A DNA stretch of 64,000 nt, from positions 868,001 to 932,000 of the forward strand of contig NZ_JAGGMZ010000001.1 in the NCBI RefSeq assembly GCF_017875735.1. The letters run 5' to 3'. Source of the DNA: Arthrobacter sp. CAN_C5. GTDB lineage: Bacteria; Actinomycetota; Actinomycetes; Actinomycetales; Micrococcaceae. The position numbers were made by a program, and so were the translations under genes. Below the pieces are notes generated by a model. That model searched no databases and was not told where the DNA came from. It worked only from the letters and a program-made list of their open reading frames with translations. The first letter of the stretch is position 1, and each line of letters starts with the position of its first letter. Positions 42,649-52,421 of this stretch are shown in pieces.

Positions 42649-45516
42649 ATGATGAGCACGCACCGTCCCCCGGTCTCGCCCGGGGGCAAGCCGCTGACTC
42701 GGGCAGAGCCGAGGTTGAGCGAGACCCTGGATGCTCTGCCGGTGGCTGTGGCCCTCCTCTCGGCACACGGTGTGATCACCGAAGTCAATCGGGAGTGGGA
42801 AAGATTTCCTCAGCCCTTCGATGAGATCGGAGGGGTCCACGGAGCGGGTGAGTCCTACACCGCGGCGTGCGACGATGCCGCAGTACGCGGGGATGATGCG
42901 GCGATAGCGGTCTCCCGCGGCCTGCGCACGGTCTTAGCCGGGGACGAACAGAACCTGGCCCTGGAGTATCCAACGCGCGGCGGTGAACGCTGGATTCGGA
43001 CCCGGATCTGCGGGATCGACGGCGGCGGACTGCTCGTCACCCATATCGACATTTCGCGGCAGATGCTTGGGCAGCAGGAAATATCCTTTCAGGCGTCGCT
43101 GCTGAACGCGGTCGGGCAGTCAGTGATTGCCATTGATCTGGATGGCAGGATTTCCTTCTGGAACGATGCCTCAGTGGGGATGCTGGGCTGGAATGCAGGG
43201 GAGGCGGTGGGCCGACACTTTGCCGATCTCGCCCTCTTTGAGAGCGGATCCAAGGCGGCAGCGATCATCTCCCAGGTCGCCGCCGGCGGGACTTGGTCAG
43301 GCGAGCACTGGACGAAGCACCGCAGCGGGCGCCGGTTGTCGGTTTACTCCACTGTCACGCCGCTGTATGGCTCCCGGGGCGAAGTGATCGCGGTGATCGA
43401 TGTGTCCACTGACACCACCGAGTCCCAGCAAGCCGAGGCAGAAATGGGTCGCCTGTCCAGCCTCGTCGAATCGTCGAATGATGCAATCAACGGTGCCACT
43501 CTCGACGGTATCATCACCAGTTGGAACTCCGGGGCCGAGAAGATGTACGGCTACTCGTCGAAGGAGGCCATCGGGAAGAGCGTCGCGATGTTGTCCCCGG
43601 TGGAGCGTTCCAGAGCGGATGAGGAGCTGCGCGACCGGCTGCGCCGTGGCGAAGCGGTCATGGGCCAGTACGTCCGGGGAATGCGCAAGGACGGCACGCT
43701 GATGGATGTTTCCCTGACGTTGTCGCCCATGTATGACGCGTCGGGTCAGCTGATCGGATCGTCGGCGATTGCCCGTGATGTTACGGAGCTGAACAATCTG
43801 CGTGCGGCCTCCGAACTGGAGCGGGACAGGCTGGCCGCTGCCCAGGAGATGGCCCATGTGGGCTCGATCGAATGGGATGCAGGCTCGGGTCGTGTCTGGT
43901 GGTCCGACGAGTACTGCCGGATCCATGGGATCCCGGTAACGTCCGCAGGTGCGCGGGTACCACTGGTACAAGCCGTCCATCCTGCCGACCGCCGACGCGT
44001 GGTCCAGATCTGGGATGAATTGATTGCCCGCGGGGGGCCGGTCGACTTCACCTATCGGGTCAGGACGCCCGAAGGGGAAACGCGGTGGGTGTTCGCCCGC
44101 GGCACCCTGGAGAGGAACAGCGACGGCGGGCCGGTCAAAATGCTGGGAACCGCGATGGACATTACCGAGCGCAAGCTGAGCGAACAGGCGCTCGAGCGGC
44201 TGGCTTTCCGTGACCCGCTCACCGGGCTCGCGAACCGTGCGCTGCTCACTGAGAGCATCGACAGGGCGCTCTCCCACTGTGCCCTCCGGGGTACCCGGGT
44301 GGGATTGCTCTTCCTCGACGTCGACCGGTTCAAGGTGATCAATGACGGTCTGGGCCATGCGGCGGGCGACAGTCTTCTGGTCCAGCTGGCTGCCCGCTTA
44401 CAGCACGCGGTGCGCCCCGACGACACCCTGGCCCGCTTTGCCGGTGACGAGTTTGTGATCGTGTGTACGGACCTGACCGAAGAAAGTGCGACGCAGCTCG
44501 CCCGCCGCATCCGGACCGCGGTGCAGCTGCCGTTCGAATTGCTGGAACGGGAGGTGTTTGTCGATGTGAGTATCGGGATCGCGATCTCGGACGCGGACGA
44601 CACCCCTGGATCACTCCTGCGCAACTCGGACGCCGCGATGTACCGGGCGAAGGGGAGTGGCAGGAAGAAGGCAGTTCTCTTTGACGAGGCGATGCATCGG
44701 CGGGCTGAACTGCGCCTGGCGGTGGAATCGGAATTGCCCCGCGCCATTGAACGGGATCAACTGAAGATTCACTATCAGCCGGTGGTGGACGTTGCCGGCG
44801 GTGAGCCGATCGGATTTGAGGCGCTGCTGCGATGGCAGCACCCGGAGCATGGGCTGATTGGTCCTGACTCGTTCATTCCGGTGGCCGAGGAGACTGGCCA
44901 AATAGTGCCGATTGGCCTGTGGGTCCTGAACCAGACACTGAAGCAGGCGCAACTCTGGAAATCCGAAGTGCCCGGCGCAGCCAACTGGCGGATCTCGGTG
45001 AACCTGTCCGCGCGGCAACTCCAGGACCCAGGACTGCCCGCCGCAGTGGCTGAGGCGATCCGGACGGCAGGGATCGACGCGGCCGCCCTGGTACTGGAAA
45101 TCACCGAGTCGGTGCTGATGGGCGACGCCGACCAATCGTTGAGGACCCTGACGAAACTGCGGGGCCTGGGCATCGGGATAGCCATTGACGACTTTGGAAC
45201 CGGGTACTCGTCGCTGAGCTATCTCCGGCGCTTCCCCGTCACCTCGCTGAAGATTGACCGCTCCTTTACCGAGGGGCTTGGGGGAAGCGATGCGCACGCT
45301 GGCCCCATTGTGGAGGCCATAACCGCCATGGGGCGGGCGCTTGGGTTACGGGTGGTCGCCGAGGGGGTGGAAACCGTTGAGCAGCTCAGGGAACTGTCCC
45401 GCATGGAGGTCCAATTTGCCCAGGGTTACCTGTGGTCGCCAGCGTTGCCGGCCGACGAGGTGCCCGGATGGTTCGCGGCGCATCAGGTAGGCGCCGCTGA
45501 GCGGTCGTTACCCTAG
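42649..45516 (+). CDS. PAS-GGDEF-EAL cyclic-di-GMP enzyme
   Basis: A soluble 955-residue signalling protein. Three to four PAS domains fill residues 20-510, the last with a PAC segment (GGPVKMLGTAMDITERK). The cyclase domain follows: the signature reads AGDEF (598-602) and an inhibitory RxxD site, RPDD (589-592), stands five residues before it. The EAL domain has Glu724-Ala-Leu, DDFGTGYSSL (from 847) and LKIDRSF, so both activities look possible. ATG 42649 or 42652 (TAGGCT ends seven bases before the latter). It lies within the pilus region and overlaps the end of tadC by nine bases. Confidence 0.93.
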   Translation: MMSTHRPPVSPGGKPLTRAEPRLSETLDALPVAVALLSAHGVITEVNREWERFPQPFDEIGGVHGAGESYTAACDDAAVRGDDAAIAVSRGLRTVLAGDEQNLALEYPTRGGERWIRTRICGIDGGGLLVTHIDISRQMLGQQEISFQASLLNAVGQSVIAIDLDGRISFWNDASVGMLGWNAGEAVGRHFADLALFESGSKAAAIISQVAAGGTWSGEHWTKHRSGRRLSVYSTVTPLYGSRGEVIAVIDVSTDTTESQQAEAEMGRLSSLVESSNDAINGATLDGIITSWNSGAEKMYGYSSKEAIGKSVAMLSPVERSRADEELRDRLRRGEAVMGQYVRGMRKDGTLMDVSLTLSPMYDASGQLIGSSAIARDVTELNNLRAASELERDRLAAAQEMAHVGSIEWDAGSGRVWWSDEYCRIHGIPVTSAGARVPLVQAVHPADRRRVVQIWDELIARGGPVDFTYRVRTPEGETRWVFARGTLERNSDGGPVKMLGTAMDITERKLSEQALERLAFRDPLTGLANRALLTESIDRALSHCALRGTRVGLLFLDVDRFKVINDGLGHAAGDSLLVQLAARLQHAVRPDDTLARFAGDEFVIVCTDLTEESATQLARRIRTAVQLPFELLEREVFVDVSIGIAISDADDTPGSLLRNSDAAMYRAKGSGRKKAVLFDEAMHRRAELRLAVESELPRAIERDQLKIHYQPVVDVAGGEPIGFEALLRWQHPEHGLIGPDSFIPVAEETGQIVPIGLWVLNQTLKQAQLWKSEVPGAANWRISVNLSARQLQDPGLPAAVAEAIRTAGIDAAALVLEITESVLMGDADQSLRTLTKLRGLGIGIAIDDFGTGYSSLSYLRRFPVTSLKIDRSFTEGLGGSDAHAGPIVEAITAMGRALGLRVVAEGVETVEQLRELSRMEVQFAQGYLWSPALPADEVPGWFAAHQVGAAERSLP

Positions 45517-46386
45517 CGTCTCCACAAGCTGGATTGCTGCTGGTCCCATCACCACAATGAATAACACCGGGAGGATGCAGACCATTAGTGGGAACAAGAC
45601 CTTCACGGGAATCTGCATAGCTTTTTCTTCGGCCCGTTGCCTGCGTTTAAGTCTCATCTCACTTGCCTGCACTCGAAGAACACTGGAAATCGAGATGCCG
45701 TACCGGTCGGCCTGGACTATGGCGTTGACGAACTTACGCAGATCCGGCGCATTGGTGCGGGAAAGTAGGGCCGCATAGGCTTCACGGCGTGCCATCCCCA
45801 ACTGCATGTCCTGGAGGGTCCGGACCAGCTCGGCCGAGAGTGGGCCCTTCCCATTTTGGCCGGCACGCGCCATGGCGGAGTCGAAGCCGAGCCCGGCTTC
45901 CACAGCGATGGTCATCTGGTCGAGGGTGTCTGGCAATTCGAGTGCAATGGCAGCCTGACGTTCGGTGCCCTTGCTGTAGACGAGAAGATCAGGCACGAAA
46001 TAGGCAATCCCGGTGAGGGCCAATGCGAGCAGGACGCTCCGGGCCCCCGGTGCGCCGCCGACGTAAAGAACTCCCAGAACCGCGGCTGCGATAGCCAGGA
46101 GGATTTTGGCGGTGACAAGTCGTTTCAGTGGCCATCCCGCTGGGCGTCCTGCCAGTGCGAGGCGCCGATCGAGCTTCGCGACCAGACGGTCAGGGGTGAA
46201 GCGGCTGGCGAAGGTTTCGAGCGAGGAGCCGTTACGCTGCTTCGCCTTTGTCTCATTGGGGAGACCGCGGGTCAGATTGTGCTGGATCTGGGTTCGTCCC
46301 GGCGCCCGATGCCCAACGATCGACCATGCAAAGAGCGGGATGGCAGCCACGATGGCCAGAATGCTGAGTGTTACCAATGGCGGCAT
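45508..46386 (-). CDS. tadC: Tad pilus membrane platform protein TadC
   Basis: A 292-residue inner membrane protein of the type II secretion F family. Hydrophobic segments lie at about 5-25, 95-140 and 260-285. Between the middle and last segments is the F domain (ELPDTLDQMTIAVEAGLGFDSAM). With TadB it forms the platform on which the ATPase works. It is the last gene of the leftward flp-to-tadC operon; 40 bases separate it from tadB. The convergent cyclic-di-GMP gene overlaps its 3' end. Confidence 0.9.
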   Translation of the reverse strand: MPPLVTLSILAIVAAIPLFAWSIVGHRAPGRTQIQHNLTRGLPNETKAKQRNGSSLETFASRFTPDRLVAKLDRRLALAGRPAGWPLKRLVTAKILLAIAAAVLGVLYVGGAPGARSVLLALALTGIAYFVPDLLVYSKGTERQAAIALELPDTLDQMTIAVEAGLGFDSAMARAGQNGKGPLSAELVRTLQDMQLGMARREAYAALLSRTNAPDLRKFVNAIVQADRYGISISSVLRVQASEMRLKRRQRAEEKAMQIPVKVLFPLMVCILPVLFIVVMGPAAIQLVETLG

Positions 46387-46426
46387 GCGATCCTCCTTCC
46401 AGGGGGCCGACCCGATTGACAGTGGG

Positions 46427-47380
46427 CTAGAACTTGAACGAGACCACCTTCTTCATCCACACCCCACCCACCAGAAGTAGTATCAGTGAAACCCCGATCA
46501 GCAGGTAGCCGATGGGGTGCTGAAACATCGGATCCATATACCCGGGACTGACCACCATCAGAATTGCACCCATGGCGAACGGCAAACCCATCAGGATGTA
46601 GGCCGACAGCTTGCCTTCAGCGCTCAACGTGTCTACCTGCCGACGAATCTGGTTGCGTTCACGAATGGTTTGACCCACCTGATCGAGCACTTTGGCCAGG
46701 TTGCCACCCACTTCACGATGGATGGCAATAGCTTGCGCCACCCAGGAAAAGTCCTCGGATTGCATCCGATCGGCGGCGTCATCCAGTGCGTCACCCAGGT
46801 CACGACCGAGCCGGGTTTCGTTGATGATACGGGTGAACTCCTCGGTGGTCGGAGCTTCCGAATCGGCTGAAACGGCGTCGATTGCGCGCAGCAGGCTGTG
46901 CCCGGCACGCAAACCTCCTGCCAGCAATTGCAGGGTGTCGTCGAGTTGCTCTGCAAACTGTTTCTGACGGCGGGACGTCAGGATGCCGAGGGTCACCTTG
47001 ACGAGAAGCGGGGCAGCAATAGCCAGAATGATGGCGAAGAACGGTCCGGCAAGGATCAGCCCCACACAGGCGGCGAGCACAGTGACGATGCCGGTCAGCA
47101 CAACGAAGTCGGCTGGTCGGATCGTCACGCCAGCGCTTTCAAGTCTCGCAGCTGTTCCCGCCATCAGGTTGCGTCTCTTGAGGAGCCTGTCGACCAGGCT
47201 GATGGTCACGCTCGCCAATTGGGTCAGCTGGATAGGGGAGGGTGGGGCAGCCGACTTGGCGCGGTTTAGCGAATTCCGTTGGGGACGGGGGATGAGTACG
47301 AGCAAGATGGCGGCGCCCAGTGCGGCGAAACAGGCGACGATTCCAAGGAGGAGCTGGATAACCGGTGGTTCAGGCGTCAT
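46427..47380 (-). CDS. tadB: Tad pilus membrane platform protein TadB
   Basis: A 317-residue type II secretion F family protein. An N-terminal helix, two central helices (VVLTGIVTVLAACVGLILAG and the following one), the F domain with QLDDTLQLLAGGLRAGHSLLRAI, and two C-terminal helices are visible. Its GTG start overlaps the tadA stop (GTGA or ATGA type, four bases), so translation is coupled to the ATPase. Confidence 0.92.
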   Translation of the reverse strand: MTPEPPVIQLLLGIVACFAALGAAILLVLIPRPQRNSLNRAKSAAPPSPIQLTQLASVTISLVDRLLKRRNLMAGTAARLESAGVTIRPADFVVLTGIVTVLAACVGLILAGPFFAIILAIAAPLLVKVTLGILTSRRQKQFAEQLDDTLQLLAGGLRAGHSLLRAIDAVSADSEAPTTEEFTRIINETRLGRDLGDALDDAADRMQSEDFSWVAQAIAIHREVGGNLAKVLDQVGQTIRERNQIRRQVDTLSAEGKLSAYILMGLPFAMGAILMVVSPGYMDPMFQHPIGYLLIGVSLILLLVGGVWMKKVVSFKF

Positions 47381-48852
47381 CGTTCACTCCTCCCGTTGAC
47401 AGGGGACCCGAAAACGCTGGGGGAGAGTTCAATGCCGAGGTCCCGGAACCGGTCGGTGAACTTCGGGCGTACTCCGGTTGCCACCGGAACGCCAAGGAAC
47501 CGGCCGTTGGAGTCGACGCCCGCGCTGTAGTCAAAGACGAAGGCATCCTGCAGGGTCACGATCTCGCCCTCCATGCCCTGGACCTCGGTCACATGGGTGA
47601 CCCGACGGGTACCATCACGCAGACGGGTGAGCTGCACAATGACGTCCACTGCAGCAGCGAGCTGCTCACGGACCGCACGGAGCGGAAGGTCCATCCCAGC
47701 CATCAGAACGAGAGTTTCCAGCCGGGCAATTGCGTCGCGGGGTGAGTTGGAGTGGACGGTGGAGAGGGATCCGTCGTGGCCAGTGTTCATGGCCTGCAGC
47801 ATGTCCAGGGTCTCGCCCCCGCGGACCTCCCCCACCACTATGCGGTCGGGCCGCATACGGAGGGAGTTGCGGACCAGATCCCGTATGGTGATCTCACCCT
47901 TGCCCTCGATGTTGCTGGGCCTGCTCTCCAACCGCACCACGTGGTCCTGCTGGAGCTGCAGTTCCACCGCATCCTCGATAGTAACGATCCTCTCGCCCTC
48001 CGGGATGAAGGAGGAGAGGACATTCAGGAGAGTGGTCTTCCCTGTGCCAGTGCCGCCGGACACGATGATATTCAACCGGGCCTTGACGCAGGCATCCAAC
48101 AGCTCAGCCATGTCGGGGGATAGGGTCCCGAAGCCGATCAGGTCGTGAACCTGAAACGGGTCGGTGGCGAACTTTCGAATGGTCAAGGAGGATCCATTCA
48201 CCGCCAAGGGCGGAATCACGGCGTTCACGCGGGAACCGTCGGCCAAACGAGCATCCACCAGCGGGGACGACTCGTCAATCCGTCGGCCCACCCGGGACAC
48301 GATGCGTTCAATTACCTTCCGGAGGTGTTCCTCTGACGCAAACCGGACCCCGCTGCGGGTCAGCTTGCCGTGCTGCTCCACATAGATCATGTTCGGACCA
48401 TTCACCATAATTTCGGTGACGCTTTCGTCGTCGAGCAGGTGCTGCAACGGACCGTAGCCCAAAACATCATCGCTGACACCACGGATCAGCCGCTGACGTT
48501 CATCTTTGGAAAGGGGCACCTCCTCTTCCTCGACCACCTGGGTGAGTTCTTCCTGTACCAGGGCGTGCAGCTGATCCTCGGTCAGGGCTGAATCGAGTAG
48601 CCGGTTTCCGAGCCGTTCGAAGAGAATGGTGCCGGCCCTGTCTTTCAGCTTGGCCAAGGCGTCGCGAGCTGGTGGCGGGGCTGACGCCGACGGCTTGGGA
48701 GTTCGCGGCGGCTGCCCTTCCCTCGTGCGCGGCTGTAATGACTGTTTCTGCTGAGGAGCGGCGGCCAGCACAGGCGCGTCCTGCGCTGCTGGTTGAGAGG
48801 ACCCTGTTCCTGACGATCGACGGGCGGCTTCCAGACGCTCGGCAAGATTCAC
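47377..48852 (-). CDS. tadA: Tad pilus assembly ATPase TadA (CpaF)
   Basis: A 491-residue secretion ATPase. The first 80 residues are Ala, Pro and Gln-rich and probably disordered. The N-terminal domain ([20 protein letters not shown]) is followed by the Walker A motif [10 protein letters not shown], an aspartate box and a Walker B region ([13 protein letters not shown]) and the final [10 protein letters not shown] block. It powers assembly of Flp pili. The GTG start overlaps the tadZ stop (GTGA). Confidence 0.95.
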   Translation of the reverse strand: MNLAERLEAARRSSGTGSSQPAAQDAPVLAAAPQQKQSLQPRTREGQPPRTPKPSASAPPPARDALAKLKDRAGTILFERLGNRLLDSALTEDQLHALVQEELTQVVEEEEVPLSKDERQRLIRGVSDDVLGYGPLQHLLDDESVTEIMVNGPNMIYVEQHGKLTRSGVRFASEEHLRKVIERIVSRVGRRIDESSPLVDARLADGSRVNAVIPPLAVNGSSLTIRKFATDPFQVHDLIGFGTLSPDMAELLDACVKARLNIIVSGGTGTGKTTLLNVLSSFIPEGERIVTIEDAVELQLQQDHVVRLESRPSNIEGKGEITIRDLVRNSLRMRPDRIVVGEVRGGETLDMLQAMNTGHDGSLSTVHSNSPRDAIARLETLVLMAGMDLPLRAVREQLAAAVDVIVQLTRLRDGTRRVTHVTEVQGMEGEIVTLQDAFVFDYSAGVDSNGRFLGVPVATGVRPKFTDRFRDLGIELSPSVFGSPVNGRSER

Positions 48853-50060
48853 TGCTTTCCTCCCCGATGACGTCCATGACCCTTGGCTTTCACGGCGACG
48901 ACGGGCGGTGCGAAGCGGAGCAACAGCTTCCGCAGCGCCTTGCTCGCGGGATCCCGTCGCTTGTTCTCGAGCAGGGGTGCCCCCTGGTTGGTGGAAAGCC
49001 GAACGGCGCGGGAGGACGGGATGACGATGTCGACCTTGACGCTGAGTGCCTTCTCGACGTCGGCGAGGGTCAGGCCGTCCCTTTGGTCAGCATTGTTGAG
49101 CACAATATGACGGGTGATCGGAATGAGTGCCAGCTCCCGCAGCACATCGAGTTCCTTGCGCAACCCCCGCACGCTGGGTACGTCCATGCCGCTGACAAAG
49201 ACATAGTCGGTTGCCTTGTCCAGTGCGGCGAGGGTGTGCTCGGACAGCCCGGGGGAGGTGTCGACCACCACGTAGCGGTACTGGCTTGCCAGCTGGTCCA
49301 GTAGATGCGATACGTCTTCGCCGGAGACCTGATCCACCGAATCGGGAAGATCGGGGGCGCACAGGGCAAATAGCCCGGTTGGATGGGCGCTGAGAAAAGA
49401 TTTCAACACCATGGTGTCGCGGCGGGCTGGACCATGAACCGCATCGGTCACCGAGTGGTCCGGGGAAATTGTCAATGCACTCGCCACGTCCCCGAACTGC
49501 AGGTCGAGATCGACCAGTACCGTGGCGTGGGGAGCTGATGCAGCCAGTCCGACCGCCAGGTTGCTTGCAACAGTAGTTTTTCCGGCTCCCCCCTTGGGAG
49601 AAACCACTGCGATTACCCGACCGTTGGCAGTGCCAGCGGTATCGCCGGACGAGAGGCTGGCTGAGCGTCGTCGAATGGCCGCGCTGCGGGTGGCCCGATG
49701 AAGGAGCACGCTCAGGTCGGCAACCTCGGCCTCGGGTTCAACGACGTCCCGGATCCCGGCGCGCATGGCGCTGAGCACCACACTGGGGGTGGGGGTGGTG
49801 GCGAGAAGAACGCTGACTTCGGGGAACTGCACCTCAAACTCGTCGGCAAGCTGCAGTGCGTCATCGAGGGGAACCCCTGGCCCGAGCATCAGTACGTCGA
49901 GAAGCCGGGGATCTGGAAGCTGGGCAACCAGCTCCTGCGCACCCGTCGGAAAAGCCGAGCCCGGCCAGGAATGTATTTCTCCCTCGAGTACTCCCGACGC
50001 CGCTTCCGTGAGTCGCTGGAGAAAGTCAGGAGCTGCGGTGACTATCGCGTAGCGGCTCAT
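48849..50060 (-). CDS. tadZ: Tad pilus localisation ATPase TadZ (CpaE)
   Basis: A 403-residue protein of the MinD/ParA superfamily. Residues 1-130 form a receiver-like domain without a clear phosphorylation site, and the ATPase domain begins with the deviant Walker A SPKGGAGKTT (around 155). VLVDLDLQFGDVASAL and YVVVDTSPGLSEHTLAALD follow. It places the pilus machinery in the cell. ATGA overlap with rcpC upstream and GTGA overlap with tadA downstream. Confidence 0.92.
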   Translation of the reverse strand: MSRYAIVTAAPDFLQRLTEAASGVLEGEIHSWPGSAFPTGAQELVAQLPDPRLLDVLMLGPGVPLDDALQLADEFEVQFPEVSVLLATTPTPSVVLSAMRAGIRDVVEPEAEVADLSVLLHRATRSAAIRRRSASLSSGDTAGTANGRVIAVVSPKGGAGKTTVASNLAVGLAASAPHATVLVDLDLQFGDVASALTISPDHSVTDAVHGPARRDTMVLKSFLSAHPTGLFALCAPDLPDSVDQVSGEDVSHLLDQLASQYRYVVVDTSPGLSEHTLAALDKATDYVFVSGMDVPSVRGLRKELDVLRELALIPITRHIVLNNADQRDGLTLADVEKALSVKVDIVIPSSRAVRLSTNQGAPLLENKRRDPASKALRKLLLRFAPPVVAVKAKGHGRHRGGKQ

Positions 50061-50797
50061 TCGTAAATCTCATCTGCAGTGATCGGCCGGGTGCCGTCCT
50101 CGGTGGCTGTCGCCGGTTCTTTTGAAAGCCAGATCCTGCCAAATTCTTGCCCATAGACGACTTTCTCGGCGTCAGGTGCTGGGCGGGCTACCGTCACCAA
50201 GACGCTTCCGGCAGGAATTGGGGTGGAGCCTGGAACATTCGATTCCTCCACCTGCTCTGGCAAGCCCTGAACGTTTGTGACCAGTACTTTATGCAGGGTG
50301 AGGTGGCTTACAGCCAGCGGATTTTCTTCACCGCCGCCTTCCAGCGATATAAAGACGCCGACCGTGTCCCCGGGACGTATCTGGCCACCAACGGCACGCT
50401 GGGGCTCCAGAAGAATGGTGACTTCCTGCATGCCCTCGGGCACCTCGACCACTGAGTCTTCACTGAGCTCCGCCGGGTCAACAAACCGGCTGCTCAACAC
50501 CTGCTCACCAGCTACCAACTCCACACTGGTTACCAGGCCGGCGACCTGATCAAGGCTCACGATTGCGTCTGCGGGTACCACTTTGGCGGGGACTGCCTCC
50601 TCGCTCACCAGCTCGACTATGCCCTCGGCAGTAGTGCCCTCGGGGATTGAGATTCCGTTCCGGACCACCAGGACTGTCTGGGTTTCGGTGCCAGCCAGAG
50701 CCCGCTGCTCGGAGGCGCTGACGTATTGCACCAGGAGCACGGCGCCGATCACTGCAAGGACGACGGCGGCTATCGCACCGATGATTCGGCTTTTCAC
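50057..50797 (-). CDS. Pilus assembly protein RcpC/CpaB
   Basis: A 246-residue protein with one N-terminal membrane helix (IIGAIAAVVLAVIGAVLLVQYV), then a SAF domain (about 45-110, VRNGISIPEGTTAEGIVELV and GEQVLSSRFVD) and an RcpC-type C-terminal domain. In Gram-negative bacteria CpaB helps the outer membrane channel; in this Gram-positive it presumably supports the pilus through the cell wall. GTG start, 11 bases after tadG. Confidence 0.9.
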   Translation of the reverse strand: MKSRIIGAIAAVVLAVIGAVLLVQYVSASEQRALAGTETQTVLVVRNGISIPEGTTAEGIVELVSEEAVPAKVVPADAIVSLDQVAGLVTSVELVAGEQVLSSRFVDPAELSEDSVVEVPEGMQEVTILLEPQRAVGGQIRPGDTVGVFISLEGGGEENPLAVSHLTLHKVLVTNVQGLPEQVEESNVPGSTPIPAGSVLVTVARPAPDAEKVVYGQEFGRIWLSKEPATATEDGTRPITADEIYE

Positions 50798-50808
50798 TGG
50801 AAATTCCC

Positions 50809-51729
50809 TTACTGGCTTAGCGTGACAAAGAAGGCGTTTAACTCGTCTCCGCCGAGCTCTTCGACGCCGAAGGACTCGAGGTCTTCGAGGGAGACCAGGG
50901 TAATGAATTTGCCCTTGATTCCGGCGCAGTTGTTGCAGCCGGTCTCCTTGATGGATTCACCGGGCCAGCTGTGTTTTGTGGTGTAGAACGCAGCAAAACC
51001 GTCAATCACGTAGTTAACGTTATTGCCGTTGCCTGACTTCGCCACGTAAACAGGCAATAAGATGGTTTTCCCATCGATATCGCAATTCTGGGGGCCACTC
51101 TTTCCTGGATCCCCTGCAATGATCTCGTCGACATCGACTGTTGCGCTACAGCTCTTCTTGTCGAGCGTATCGAGCCAGCCGAAAGCTCCCGGTAGAGACT
51201 TGCCGTCCGTACCCGTGCAACTGGAGTCGACGGTTATCCAGATCTCTTCGTCAGTGGGGGTCTGATCGAAGAGACACTTCGGTGCGGTGAAAGGAAAGAC
51301 AGTCGCTTTGGAGGGGCTGCCCCAAGACGCCCGTGCTTTGGCCTGTACAGCCGACGACTCGATGCCCAGCACCGGCGCAAACCAGAACTGGACCGCCGAT
51401 TTGCCATCGATGGTGAGGGTATTGGTGGTGACGGTGACCGTGTTGGAAACTGACAAGTCGACGACTGCGCTCGCGCGGCCGTCATTGGCGTTGGCGCTGG
51501 CAAGAGTTGCTGCGGTCACAGCTGACACTCCTGGATCGCACAAGTCCTTATATGCGCACTCCTGGGCAATGGCGAGAGCCGCGGCGTCTGCACCGTTCTG
51601 CAACTGGGCGCGTTCGGCGAAGACAATTCCGACATCGATGACCAGCGCGGCCATTCCCAGTACCAGCACCATCAGGAGCGACGCCATGACCGCCACCGCG
51701 CCGTCCTCGTTCTTCATCAGCCGCCGCAT
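50809..51729 (-). CDS. TadG-like pilus-associated protein
   Basis: A 306-residue protein beginning with the TadE/TadG-like membrane segment (EDGAVAVMASLLMVLVLGMAALVIDVGIVF) and the QLQNGADAAALAIAQ block typical of TadG. The extracytoplasmic remainder carries several cysteines, including CNNC, that could form disulfides. The start overlaps the end of tadE by 13 bases; Met5 is an alternative. Probably a minor pseudopilin or anchoring protein. Confidence 0.88.
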   Translation of the reverse strand: MRRLMKNEDGAVAVMASLLMVLVLGMAALVIDVGIVFAERAQLQNGADAAALAIAQECAYKDLCDPGVSAVTAATLASANANDGRASAVVDLSVSNTVTVTTNTLTIDGKSAVQFWFAPVLGIESSAVQAKARASWGSPSKATVFPFTAPKCLFDQTPTDEEIWITVDSSCTGTDGKSLPGAFGWLDTLDKKSCSATVDVDEIIAGDPGKSGPQNCDIDGKTILLPVYVAKSGNGNNVNYVIDGFAAFYTTKHSWPGESIKETGCNNCAGIKGKFITLVSLEDLESFGVEELGGDELNAFFVTLSQ

Positions 51730-52091
51730 CGCATCACTCCCCTTCCAGTGACGGATACTGCATCGGCGAATAGTCCGGACAGCAGATCGACCGAGTAGGT
51801 CACCGTAACCGTCGTTTCAGTAGCGCTTTCGCAGGGCGTGACCGTGACCTGTCCTGAAGACAAAGCGGGTTGGAGGCCAGGTGCCGAGAGAATCGCTGCG
51901 GCCACGGCGACATCAGAGTCCTTCTGGATGGCCATCACCCGGACCGCCTCACGGGCAGCCGAGGTCACCTGAAGCTGGGCGTTGTAGACCCGCCCGAATT
52001 CGACGATTCCAAACAGGACCAGAAGGAGAATGGGCACCACGAGCGCGAATTCGACCGCAGCCGCTCCGGATTCGGAACGCAATCGTCTCAT
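51717..52091 (-). CDS. tadE: TadE-like minor pseudopilin
   Basis: A 124-residue protein. RSESGAAAVEFALVVPILLL is a prepilin-like signal with the +5 glutamate, followed by FGRVYNAQLQVTSAAREAVRV typical of TadE. It should be processed by the prepilin peptidase at 42.0-42.6 kb. Separated from flp by 132 bases with a strong hairpin, and overlapping tadG downstream. Confidence 0.92.
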   Translation of the reverse strand: MRRLRSESGAAAVEFALVVPILLLVLFGIVEFGRVYNAQLQVTSAAREAVRVMAIQKDSDVAVAAAILSAPGLQPALSSGQVTVTPCESATETTVTVTYSVDLLSGLFADAVSVTGRGVMRCGG

Positions 52092-52126
52092 GGGGTTCTT
52101 TCCTTGAATCTAGTTCCGCTGTTAAG

Positions 52127-52167
52127 CAGATCGAAGCAGCGGTGCTGTACGCCGCTGCTTCGATCTG
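52127..52167 (-). terminator. Hairpin between flp and tadE
   Basis: A perfect 16-bp inverted repeat (52127-52142 with 52152-52167) with a nine-base loop. There is no T run on the minus strand after it. It is placed so that flp message could be more abundant than the assembly genes, through partial termination or 3' protection. Confidence 0.7.
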
Positions 52168-52223
52168 TATCCCGACCTCCCCAGCGGGCCGGGAGGACCA
52201 AAGCCAGTTGTAGTTGAGTGAAG

Positions 52224-52421
52224 TTAGTCGACAGCCGGGAGGATGTCCGTGAATGCATCCTGAAGCTGTGGACCGAAGACCACCATGAGACCGGTAATAA
52301 CTACTGCGATCAGGCCGACCAGCAGGCCGTATTCAACTGCGGTGGCACCGGTTTCTTCGCGGCGAAGGCGTTCGGTGGCCTTGAGGCCGAGGACGTGGAG
52401 GGTGGCAAAGAGAGAGACCAT
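52224..52421 (-). CDS. flp: Flp-type major pilin
   Basis: A 65-residue Flp/Fap pilin. The leader of 25 residues ends in ETG, the predicted cleavage is between Gly25 and Ala26, and the mature protein begins ATAVEYGLLVGLIAVVI with Glu at position 5 and Tyr at 6, the Flp hallmark. It forms the pilus fibre. First gene of the leftward operon, with CAGGAG seven bases before the ATG. Confidence 0.95.
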   Translation of the reverse strand: MVSLFATLHVLGLKATERLRREETGATAVEYGLLVGLIAVVITGLMVVFGPQLQDAFTDILPAVD

